NCBI RefSeq assembly: GCF_900112245.1
Contig: NZ_FOYX01000001.1
Location: 855,856 to 919,855 of the forward strand
DNA length: 64,000 nucleotides
From: Maribacter stanieri
GTDB taxonomy: Bacteria > Bacteroidota > Bacteroidia > Flavobacteriales > Flavobacteriaceae
Reading direction: 5' to 3'
The notes under the pieces were generated by a model that was not told the DNA's origin, did no database searches, and worked only from the letters and a program-made list of their open reading frames with translations. Position numbers and translations under genes: made by a program. Positions 57,534-64,000 of this stretch are shown here, in pieces. Positions within the stretch are counted from its first letter, which is position 1. Each line of letters opens with the position of its first letter.

Positions 57534-58248
57534 TACCGCAAAATCGTCAATACTTTCAGAGGATAATCTAAGATATGAACGTAAATACATTTGTTCCAGT
57601 GCTTATTTGGAAGATTTAGTACAAAATCTTTTTTCCAATAGTTATGGTTTTAAAGAGATATTTGAAAAACGTAGAGTCAACAATGTTTATTTCGATGATT
57701 ATAATTACAACTTTTATAAGCAAAATGTTTCAGGTATAGGTAATCGCGAAAAATTTAGATTGAGATGGTATGGCGATAATTTTTCTGTAGTAGATAAGTC
57801 AGCTATTGAAATTAAAAAAAAATTTGGAGAAGTAGGGGATAAGATAACCCACAGATTAGATGATTTAGTTTTAGATATAAAATCTGTTAACATTTACAAT
57901 TTGGTGGAAATAATTACTGAAAAGATTGAAGATAATTTGGTTTTAAAAAATCGATTACAACAATTACAACCCACTCTTTTCAACTCTTACGAAAGACGGT
58001 ATTTCTTGTCTGATTGTAAAAAATTTAGAATTACATTAGATTTTCATCAAAGGTTTTATGATCCTTATTACACTAATTACGTTGCTTCTGAAAGACGTAT
58101 TGAAGATGATATTGTGGTGTTGGAGTTAAAATATAATCTTAACGATGACGGAGAGGCCAGAGGGATTTCTCAAGAATTTGAATATAGGGTTTCACGAAAT
58201 TCTAAATATGTTCAAGGAATAGATTTAATTAAAGGGTTGTCTTTTTAA
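57502..58248 (+). CDS. VTC-domain protein, predicted polyphosphate polymerase
   Basis: Protein of 248 residues from the ATG at 57502 (ATG at 57514 is also possible; the TTG at 57490 is less likely). It is a stand-alone VTC domain: 'RYERKYICSS' near 22, 'NNVYFDDYNYNFY' near 57, 'REKFRLRWYG' near 79, 'AIEIKKKFGEVGDK' near 97, 'YERRYFLS' near 160 and 'VVLELKYN' near 203. The Arg/Lys/Glu set of the VTC tunnel, which in yeast Vtc4 makes polyphosphate from ATP, is present. No membrane helix; it would act in the cytoplasm, next to the DUF4956 membrane protein. It overlaps the CotH gene by 32 bp. Product is inferred, not shown. Confidence 0.85.
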   Translation: MATSMEKVVSNTAKSSILSEDNLRYERKYICSSAYLEDLVQNLFSNSYGFKEIFEKRRVNNVYFDDYNYNFYKQNVSGIGNREKFRLRWYGDNFSVVDKSAIEIKKKFGEVGDKITHRLDDLVLDIKSVNIYNLVEIITEKIEDNLVLKNRLQQLQPTLFNSYERRYFLSDCKKFRITLDFHQRFYDPYYTNYVASERRIEDDIVVLELKYNLNDDGEARGISQEFEYRVSRNSKYVQGIDLIKGLSF

Positions 58249-58385
58249 AATACCTTTTTAGATAATTCTAATTTTTTTAGAATATCATCTACACTGGTAT
58301 CGTAATACCCTTTGGCATAAAACAATTCTAATCCGGTAGTCTGTAAACGTTGCATGGTTGCCATGCGTTTTAGGCTCTTGTTCAT
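58245..58385 (-). pseudogene. Truncated tetR copy (first 46 codons)
   Basis: Reads the same protein as the start of the intact regulator up to 'LKKLELSK', then diverges to 'KVF' and stops at 58245-58247. Everything after the first part of the recognition region is missing, so it cannot make a working regulator. It ends inside the stop region of the VTC gene. Confidence 0.9.
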
Positions 58386-58494
58386 AATATTGAGATTTGG
58401 GTAAATCCGACCATATGGTCTGTATATAGAACTTCCGATTTATAATAAGCTTTAATATTTCTAGACTAGATGCATTTTTTTTCGATAAACGTAC
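58261..58494. repeat. Direct repeat, right copy (tetR 5' end plus promoter)
   Basis: Second copy of the 234-bp repeat (see 51991-52224). Left of it, 58254-58260 still resembles the tetR frame but with two extra T bases. Right of it, similarity drops sharply. The two copies bracket the pyrophosphatase-DUF4956-CotH-VTC cassette. Confidence 0.97.
58409..58420. promoter_or_regulatory. Candidate TetR operator in the right copy (GACCATATGGTC)
   Basis: Identical to the palindrome at 52139-52150, but here it only precedes the truncated tetR copy. A further operator-like site follows at 58534-58551. Confidence 0.45.
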
Positions 58495-58594
58495 TATATA
58501 ATGGTGTATGGCAATGTTTTTAAAGCCGTTTACAAACTAAACGGTCAGTTACTTTTTCGTTATTTTATTAAATTTGGAGGGTGTTTTAAATAAA

Positions 58595-58623
58595 AACCGC
58601 CAGATGTAAAGCATCTAGCGGTT
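58595..58623 (-). terminator. Terminator after arsS
   Basis: Stem AACCGCCAGATG / CATCTAGCGGTT with one mismatch around TAAAG; on the minus strand it is followed by five T. It lies 25 bp beyond the arsS stop. Confidence 0.8.
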
Positions 58624-58647
58624 AAATAATTAAAGCTTCAAATGGTG

Positions 58648-59703
58648 TTAAGCAACAGTACCTTGGCAGCTACTACCTGCACCTGCCGTACAACCATAAC
58701 AATGTTGTGAAATAATAATATTTCTATCGTTTAATAAATCTTCATTGTAGTCTTTAATGTGCTTGACCTTGCTAGCTACTTTTAAGTCTAACATCTGATT
58801 AAAATCACAGTCATACAACCATCCGTCCCAACTAATGGAAATAGTGTTTGTACACATTACATTTGCTACGGCAGAAGGGTTGTATGCTTCAACCAGCGCA
58901 TACATATAATCTTCATAATTCTCTGAGGCTATCAAATAATCTAAGAAACGTGCAATAGGTAAGTTGGTAATAGCAAAAAGACTGTGGAATTGAATATCAA
59001 AATCTTCCTTTAGGGCTTTTTTGAAATCTTTTTCCATTGCTACTTGGTCACCTGGTAAATAAGCGCCTGATGGGTTGTAAACCAAATCCAACTTTAAATC
59101 GCTACCTGGCATACCATACCCTCTTTCATTCAATTCTTGCAATGCCTTTATCGACTTATCAAAAACTCCGTCTCCTCTTTGTTTATCCGTTTTACCACGG
59201 GTATAATGTGGCATTGAAGAAATAATGTGGACGTTATGCTTTTTAAAGAAATCTGGTAAGTGATAGTATTTCTTGTTTGCCCTTATAATAGTTAAGTTAG
59301 AACGAACAATAAAATCTTTGATTCCAGCTTTAGCAGCTTCTTCTACAAACCATTCAAAATCCGGATTCATTTCTGGTGCTCCACCAGTTAAATCTAAAGT
59401 GTGGGCTCCTGTATTTTTTATGACCTCTAAGCATTGTTGCATAGTTTCACGAGTCATAATCTCTTTACGATCGGGACCAGCATCTACATGGCAATGTTCG
59501 CAAACTTGATTACACATGTAACCAACATTAATTTGCAAAATTTCCAACTTTTTTGGACGTAAAGGAAAATGTCCTATCTCGGCAATTTTATCCTTAAAAT
59601 AGGGCAATTCGCCATCAGCGAAGATTCCTCCGTTTAGTATTTCTAATTGTTTATTGGAAACTGCTAAATCGTTCCCTTTAGCTTTTAATGATTTTGTAGC
59701 CAT
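58648..59703 (-). CDS. arsS: Arsenosugar biosynthesis radical SAM protein ArsS
   Basis: Protein of 351 residues. The radical-SAM cluster motif Cys-x3-Cys-x2-Cys is at Cys64, Cys68 and Cys71 ('YMCNQVCEHCHVDAGP'); 'DLTGGAPEMNPDFEWFV' near 100 is the SAM-binding region. The C-terminus has the family tail with Cys335, Cys338 and Cys346 ('CYGCTAGAGSSC'), often a selenocysteine site in relatives but Cys here. ArsS is proposed to attach the 5'-deoxyadenosyl group to a methylated arsenic species. It is last in a minus-strand operon; no arsenite methyltransferase (arsM) lies in the window. ATG at 59703. Confidence 0.93.
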   Translation of the reverse strand: MATKSLKAKGNDLAVSNKQLEILNGGIFADGELPYFKDKIAEIGHFPLRPKKLEILQINVGYMCNQVCEHCHVDAGPDRKEIMTRETMQQCLEVIKNTGAHTLDLTGGAPEMNPDFEWFVEEAAKAGIKDFIVRSNLTIIRANKKYYHLPDFFKKHNVHIISSMPHYTRGKTDKQRGDGVFDKSIKALQELNERGYGMPGSDLKLDLVYNPSGAYLPGDQVAMEKDFKKALKEDFDIQFHSLFAITNLPIARFLDYLIASENYEDYMYALVEAYNPSAVANVMCTNTISISWDGWLYDCDFNQMLDLKVASKVKHIKDYNEDLLNDRNIIISQHCYGCTAGAGSSCQGTVA

Positions 59704-59710
59704 TCTTTTT

Positions 59711-59885
59711 TTGTTGTTGGTTGATGGTTGTCTGTTGTTCGTTTTATTACGAACCTAAAAACAATTCAACCTATTTTAATTTCCTTTTAATAGATAGCAA
59801 TTTCTATTTCTTCTTTAATATCAAAATTGTTCTAAGGCGATGTAGAAAATAACTAACAACCGACAACGAACAACTATCAACCAAA
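59711..59885. repeat. Imperfect inverted repeat between the fusion gene and arsS
   Basis: Left arm about 59717-59745 and right arm about 59850-59881 share GGTTGATnGTTGTnnGTTGT in opposite orientation, with about 80% identity, separated by roughly 105 bp. The arms almost touch the arsS start and the fusion-gene stop. In the transcript they could form a long stem that sets the ratio of the two products, or the element may be a dispersed intergenic repeat. Confidence 0.6.
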
Positions 59886-61091
59886 CTACATGGACAATTT
59901 ATTATACTTATTCATCATTTGTACACCATGAACCAATGTTGCTCCACTTTCAATTGCAGCCCCAACATGTACAGCCTCCATCATTTCTTCTTTTGTTATT
60001 CCCTTTTGTAATCCGTCTTTGGTATAGGCATCAATACAGTACGGACATTTAACAACATGAGATACAGCTAGTGCAATTAGAGACTTTTCTCTAGCACTTA
60101 GTGCGCCTTCTTCGAAAACCTTACCATAATAATCGAAAAATTTTGTTCCTAATTCTTCGCTCCACTCTGTAATTTTTCCGAATTTTCTTAAATCTGCTGG
60201 ATCGTAGTACGTATTTGCCATCTTTTTTTGTGTTTTAGGTTTTATTGAATCTTTTTGTTCTTGGTTAAAATGAATCGGAATTCCCTGCCCCATTTTTTCT
60301 ATTTCTGGGAGAATTTCCATGTTATCCCAAATACCAGAAGTAAGCGTGTCTCCATAGGCTTCAGGTAAATGATTTTTATACATTAATTTTTGCGCTGTTT
60401 CGGCATCGTATTCAAATGATTGATGTGTGAAGCTTACTTCGCCATTAATAACATCCAAAAGCATATACCAAACTCTATTTGTACCATCATTTGCTGGCAT
60501 ACCAATTACGCCAGGGTTTAGCCATAGCTTATCTTTTATAGATTGATGAAATGGTAGCCCGCAATGACCTGCTATGATGATATCACTTTTAGTCTCATCA
60601 AAACATCGTTCTTTACTTTCGGTGGCATTTGACTTGAATATAAATTCAGAAGTATTTCCATAGTTTCCATGGACAACGGTTACTTTTTTACCAGCATAAT
60701 CAAAACTGATGTACTCTGGTATTTCTTTCATCCAATCTAAAGATTGTTGCGATAAATGTCCTTTCGTATACGGAAACCACATTTTTGAAAAATCATCGCA
60801 ACGGCTACCACTTTTAAAATCGCATCCACAGTCTTCACTGTCACTAGCTAGTTGTAGTTCTACATTACCTGCAATGCTTAATGCACCCCATTTTTGAAAC
60901 AATTGAATAGTTTCTTCAGGTTGTGCACAGTAACCGGTTAAATCGCCGGTACTTATACAGTTCTCTGGTTTTACCCCAGCCTCCTCAGCTATAAATATTA
61001 ACTTTTCCAAAGCTTGTAGGTTGCTATAAACCCCTCCAAAAAGCAAAAGCTTTCCTTCCTTTACACCAATATGTTTTATTTCTTTATCCAT
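59886..61091 (-). CDS. Fusion of a metallophosphoesterase-like domain and an AhpD/CMD-like domain, ArsS-associated
   Basis: The frame opens at a TTG (61133), but the ATG at 61091 is the likely start; it gives 401 residues. Residues about 12-255 resemble calcineurin-like phosphoesterases: 'STGDLTGY' (motif II), 'IAGNVELQ' (motif III), 'VVHGNYG' and 'IIAGHCG'. Motif I, normally Asp-x-His, reads 'FGGVYSN' (Gly20, Tyr22), so two metal ligands are absent. From Met291 an AhpD/carboxymuconolactone-decarboxylase-like domain begins ('DPADLRKFGKI'), with the redox Cys-Pro-Tyr-Cys near residue 349. This second part is known as a separate protein beside arsS in other bacteria, and the internal Met looks like its former start. 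It overlaps the symporter gene by 16 bp. Confidence 0.85.
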   Translation of the reverse strand: MDKEIKHIGVKEGKLLLFGGVYSNLQALEKLIFIAEEAGVKPENCISTGDLTGYCAQPEETIQLFQKWGALSIAGNVELQLASDSEDCGCDFKSGSRCDDFSKMWFPYTKGHLSQQSLDWMKEIPEYISFDYAGKKVTVVHGNYGNTSEFIFKSNATESKERCFDETKSDIIIAGHCGLPFHQSIKDKLWLNPGVIGMPANDGTNRVWYMLLDVINGEVSFTHQSFEYDAETAQKLMYKNHLPEAYGDTLTSGIWDNMEILPEIEKMGQGIPIHFNQEQKDSIKPKTQKKMANTYYDPADLRKFGKITEWSEELGTKFFDYYGKVFEEGALSAREKSLIALAVSHVVKCPYCIDAYTKDGLQKGITKEEMMEAVHVGAAIESGATLVHGVQMMNKYNKLSM

Positions 61092-62416
61092 GTAGGTATT
61101 ATATAAACGAATAGGCAACAGATGATGCCCCAAAAATTAATCCAGAGTAAACTGGCGTATTTGCCAGTAGTAAATATCATATTTTCTGGAAACCAATTAA
61201 ATATTAAAAGGAAGCCAAATAACAATCCGACAAAAACACTTAAATGAAAACTGATTTTAGGTGCTTTGTCTTTCCAAAAAATAAAAATAGGGGTCAAGCC
61301 TATGACCATAGTTCCGCTAATGGTAGTAGCAGATAATATCTCTGCATCTAAAAAAACAGGAATTGTACCTAACACTGCAATAGCAACCATAGACCAACGA
61401 CCGAATTTTAAAGTGTTTCCTAAATTTAAGTCTAGAGCTAATAGTTTAGAGAATGAGGAAAAAGTAGAATCTAATGTAGAGGCTGCGGAAGTAATCATAA
61501 TAAAATTGATGACCAACAATATTATAGTTCCAAAGGCTTTCCCAACTTGTACAGCTGCCTGCCCTTGCATTCCTTGAGATTGTGCGTAAACACCAATAAT
61601 ACTGAATAGGATTATACAGATGGCACCCAGTACGCTTGCCCATAAAAAACTCTTTAGTGTAACCTTTGGACTGCTGATAAATCCTCTATCCGTCAAAACC
61701 GGATCATGAAAGGGATAGCTGAAAGATTGAAGTAGCGCTGCAAACAGTAAATTAAGACCTGTTTCAAATGACCATATCCCAGTACTTGCAACTTCAGTTA
61801 CAGATAAATCTGTTTCCTTCCCAAAAATTGTGAACAATATTACCGCTAAAAGTATTGAAAAGAGCCCCATTTGGACAACATCGGTAAAAATTGAACTACT
61901 CATACCTCCTTTTAAAACATAAGCCAAGGTCAAGGCTGTAAACACTAATATTGACCAATAGTAGGCACTAGTACCCATATCTCCAAAATAAGAACCTATG
62001 ACCATAGTGTTACTCCACACTTCATTGAATAACCGGAATGCTATAAGAATAGAAAAGATGGTAACTGCTGTTTTACCAAACTTAGACGATAGAAAATGAT
62101 GTATACTGGTGTATTTACCATGTAGCCTCATTTTATAAATGACGATACCCGCAACTGCAAAAGACAAATAATACCCTGCATAAGCTACGCCACCAACGAT
62201 ACCAAAATCTAATCCTAAATTTGCAGCATTAGTAATGCTCTTTGCAAAAATCCAAGAGATGATTAAGCTACCCATCAACATAAATGTATTGGGCGCCTTC
62301 TTTTTTTGGACTGCCTTAAAAAACTGGTTAGTGTCTTTTGCCCATGGGGAAAGGAAAAACAACACCAAACTAGATGCTATTATTAATCCCCATTGCCATA
62401 TTTTCACTTCAGTCAT
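61076..62416 (-). CDS. Sodium:solute symporter (SSS) family protein
   Basis: Protein of 446 residues with about twelve to thirteen membrane helices. SSS features are visible: 'NTFMLMGSLIISWIFAKS' in helix 1 region, 'KGGMSSSIFTDVVQMGLF' near 168-185, and 'ITSAASTLDSTFSSFSKLLALD' near 310, which holds the sodium-site Ser/Thr residues. It would carry an unknown solute across the inner membrane with sodium. Its stop overlaps the start of the phosphoesterase/CMD fusion, and SusD precedes it by 26 bp, so it is part of the arsenosugar operon. Confidence 0.88.
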   Translation of the reverse strand: MTEVKIWQWGLIIASSLVLFFLSPWAKDTNQFFKAVQKKKAPNTFMLMGSLIISWIFAKSITNAANLGLDFGIVGGVAYAGYYLSFAVAGIVIYKMRLHGKYTSIHHFLSSKFGKTAVTIFSILIAFRLFNEVWSNTMVIGSYFGDMGTSAYYWSILVFTALTLAYVLKGGMSSSIFTDVVQMGLFSILLAVILFTIFGKETDLSVTEVASTGIWSFETGLNLLFAALLQSFSYPFHDPVLTDRGFISSPKVTLKSFLWASVLGAICIILFSIIGVYAQSQGMQGQAAVQVGKAFGTIILLVINFIMITSAASTLDSTFSSFSKLLALDLNLGNTLKFGRWSMVAIAVLGTIPVFLDAEILSATTISGTMVIGLTPIFIFWKDKAPKISFHLSVFVGLLFGFLLIFNWFPENMIFTTGKYASLLWINFWGIICCLFVYIIPTWIKK

Positions 62417-62442
62417 AATTATTTTATTTTCCTAACTCCTAA

Positions 62443-63870
62443 CTATTGCTCATCCCACCAAACAGGCACATTTATACTATTACCTTCCGTATTGTTTGAA
62501 GCAGTGTTATAATTGACACTATTTAATGCTTCTTCTTCAGAAGGATAGGGCATGCGAATCGGAATTAAATTGTTATTTAAACTAGCCGATATCGTTTTCA
62601 ATTGCGGGAAACCGGTTCTTCTATATTCTACCCAACCTTCATAGCCGTTTATGCTATTTGCAATCCATTTCTGAGTGATAATATTTTCCAATGTGTTACC
62701 ATCGTTCAGTGCAGCATCAACCGTTAAATAATCCGCAGGTAGGTCAACTTGCCAGTAATCAAAAGCTTGAGTTACCCCTGTGTTATATAACGTTTCTGTA
62801 TCGGCTGTTATAAGCCCTTTTTGTGCAGCTTCAGCCAAAAGGAAATGTGTTTCCATGCTTGTCATGAAATTGGCGTCTAACAACCCTGTATTCTCTCTAA
62901 AAATTGTTCCTAATAAGGAATAATCGGCTAAGGAAACTCCGGCAGAGGCATCTATTCCATTTAAGAGTCCGTTGTATCCGTTATCTGAACTATTTGCAAA
63001 TGGGCGGTAAAGACGATTAATACGCGGGTCATTTAAGTCGGTCAATATTTCGTCCATTGTTTCAGAAAGTACGTAATTGTTGAAATCACCTATTCTTAAT
63101 CTGGCTAACCTAAAATTATTTGGTTCTCCATCGGTAAAGTTGAAAATGGCATTTTCACTATTATCATCAATGAAATTACCTTCGGCAACTATGATTTGTA
63201 ATTGGGCGGCAACATTTATTTTGCTCGAAACTCGCATTAGATATTTAATCTTTAGCGAGTTTGCAAAACGAATCCATCCCTCTAAATCTCCATTGAATAG
63301 AATATCACCGTCTAGTGCAATTGTACCTGTATAGTTTTCTATAGCAGCAATACCTTTATCAAGGTTATCAAAAACACCATTTTCATCCATGTAAATAGAT
63401 TCTTGAGAATCGTAGACCGGAGTAACGGTTTCTGTATCACCTTTAAATGCTTCAGAATAAGGAACATCTCCAAATAAATCTGTTAACCCTGCTGCCATGT
63501 AGGCTTTCATTATTCTTGCAGGACCTTCATAGACCGCAAAGGCAGTATTTTCTTGAGATAAATTCAATATGATCTCATTGTCTCTTAGATTTTGATAGAA
63601 TATAGGCCAAGGATTACCTCCTAGTTGAGGTGATTTTAAATCATGTCTATCAAATAGATTGAAATCAAGAGCAGTACTATATTGTCCTAAAAGATTGCCT
63701 GCCGTAAAACCTTCATAAGACATTTGTTCCCCATAATCATAGATTACTTGCCTAAGCAATAAACTAGGTTGCACTGTTACCGGTGCGTTTGTATTCGTAT
63801 TAATTTCTTCAAAGTCTTTTGTGCAGCTAATGATTAACATTAAGACTAGAACGGTGTATATATATCTCAT
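62443..63870 (-). CDS. SusD/RagB-type outer-membrane lipoprotein
   Basis: Protein of 475 residues with a lipoprotein signal; the lipobox is 'LIISC', Cys16. 'CTKDFEEINTNTNAPVTVQPSLLLRQV' (residues 16-42; key Asp-Phe-x-x-I-N-x-x-x-N/P) is typical of the SusD-like_2 group, and 'FLLAEAA' near 350, 'GYEGWVEYRRTGFP' near 422 and 'RMPYPSEE' near 447 are further signatures. SusD lipoproteins cap the SusC channel and bind the substrate. The substrate here is not known; the pairing with an SSS symporter and arsS suggests a small organic, perhaps arsenic-containing or phosphorylated compound. Confidence 0.92.
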   Translation of the reverse strand: MRYIYTVLVLMLIISCTKDFEEINTNTNAPVTVQPSLLLRQVIYDYGEQMSYEGFTAGNLLGQYSTALDFNLFDRHDLKSPQLGGNPWPIFYQNLRDNEIILNLSQENTAFAVYEGPARIMKAYMAAGLTDLFGDVPYSEAFKGDTETVTPVYDSQESIYMDENGVFDNLDKGIAAIENYTGTIALDGDILFNGDLEGWIRFANSLKIKYLMRVSSKINVAAQLQIIVAEGNFIDDNSENAIFNFTDGEPNNFRLARLRIGDFNNYVLSETMDEILTDLNDPRINRLYRPFANSSDNGYNGLLNGIDASAGVSLADYSLLGTIFRENTGLLDANFMTSMETHFLLAEAAQKGLITADTETLYNTGVTQAFDYWQVDLPADYLTVDAALNDGNTLENIITQKWIANSINGYEGWVEYRRTGFPQLKTISASLNNNLIPIRMPYPSEEEALNSVNYNTASNNTEGNSINVPVWWDEQ

Positions 63871-63880
63871 CTTCTTTTTC

Positions 63881-64000
63881 TTAAAAATTAAATCCTGCTT
63901 TAAAACCTATACTTCTTGTTGTTGCATATGACATATCTTCTACGCCACTTATAAATCCTAGTCCTTGCACCGCTAATTGCTCTGGGTCAAAATGCGGATT
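63881..64000 (-). CDS. SusC-like TonB-dependent receptor, C-terminal end only
   Basis: Only the last 39 codons are in the window. They read '...SYATTRSIGFKAGFNF' and stop at 63881. The T-T-R-S-I-G-F-K-A-G-F-N-F ending is the final beta-strand of SusC-type TonB-dependent receptors. It lies 10 bp before the SusD start on the same strand, the normal SusC-SusD order. The gene continues beyond the right edge. Confidence 0.9.
   Translation of the reverse strand, partial: NPHFDPEQLAVQGLGFISGVEDMSYATTRSIGFKAGFNF

Larger units (their letters stand above)
58249..58647. other. Intergenic stretch after the VTC gene (399 bp)
   Basis: Made up of the right direct repeat with the tetR remnant, its two operator-like palindromes, and then the terminator of the convergent arsS gene. 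No further gene. Confidence 0.7.

Noticed and set aside
52226-58253. Cassette considered as a transposon or integrative element
   Set aside because: No transposase, integrase or terminal inverted repeats are seen; the flanking repeats are regulatory and coding DNA of tetR, which fits homologous recombination better.

Overview
The window is chromosomal DNA from a low-GC member of the family Flavobacteriaceae (phylum Bacteroidota), probably marine. This rests on several signs: a SprB-type adhesin with a gliding-motility/T9SS C-terminal domain next to a PorP/SprF partner, a SusC/SusD pair, TAnnTTTG-type -7 elements, several small protein families I know only from flavobacteria, and almost no Shine-Dalgarno sequences. 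I see no phage, IS element, CRISPR array or rRNA.

Layout. 1-11.2 kb: the 3' 9.8 kb of a giant SprB-like adhesin, its sprF partner and folB. 11.3-20.8 kb: tRNA-Cys, then housekeeping and envelope genes (doxX-like, holB, pgk, an MltD-type lytic transglycosylase, a DUF4837 lipoprotein, a PorE-like OmpA protein, tatA). 21.6-25.7 kb: an M23 peptidase, a GH3-family enzyme and a DUF6909-type protein that run directly into the surface-polysaccharide locus. 25.7-47.3 kb: that locus, with a Wzz-like protein, rfbBACD (dTDP-L-rhamnose), a full set of genes for a legionaminic-acid-type nonulosonic acid (dehydratase, aminotransferase, acetyltransferase, NeuB-like synthase, NeuC-like epimerase, PtmE-like nucleotidyltransferase, CMP-sugar synthetase), a BNR-type beta-propeller, two glycosyltransferases, ligase and polymerase candidates, a Wzx flippase, the priming transferase and a UDP-glucuronate decarboxylase. 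The middle four genes (39.5-44.6 kb) run on the opposite strand. 47.3-52.1 kb: purD, three conserved flavobacterial proteins, a GT9 glycosyltransferase and a TetR regulator. 52.6-58.2 kb: a cassette of lipoprotein inorganic pyrophosphatase, DUF4956 membrane protein, CotH/beta-helix protein and VTC polyphosphate-polymerase-domain protein. 58.6 kb to the end: an arsenosugar-type operon on the minus strand (SusC, SusD, SSS symporter, phosphoesterase/AhpD-like fusion, ArsS).

The most interesting structure is the cassette at 52.2-58.5 kb. It lies between two direct repeats of 234 bp that differ at only 2 positions. Each repeat holds the 5' end of the tetR gene and its promoter, including a perfect GACCATATGGTC palindrome. 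The left copy belongs to an intact tetR. The right copy is a 46-codon remnant that ends at a stop next to the VTC gene. The near-identity stops abruptly, yet a second operator-like palindrome is still aligned 40 bp further on in both copies. This suggests that the cassette arrived by recombination between homologous tetR regions, or that two paralogous promoters were recently converted. The cassette combines a predicted polyphosphate-making enzyme, a CotH-kinase-like protein, a small membrane protein and an exported pyrophosphatase, and so reads as a possible envelope polyphosphate or phosphate-transfer system under TetR control.

A second point is the arsenosugar operon. It joins ArsS to a TonB-dependent outer-membrane uptake pair and a sodium symporter, and it includes a phosphoesterase/CMD fusion whose first metal-binding motif is missing.
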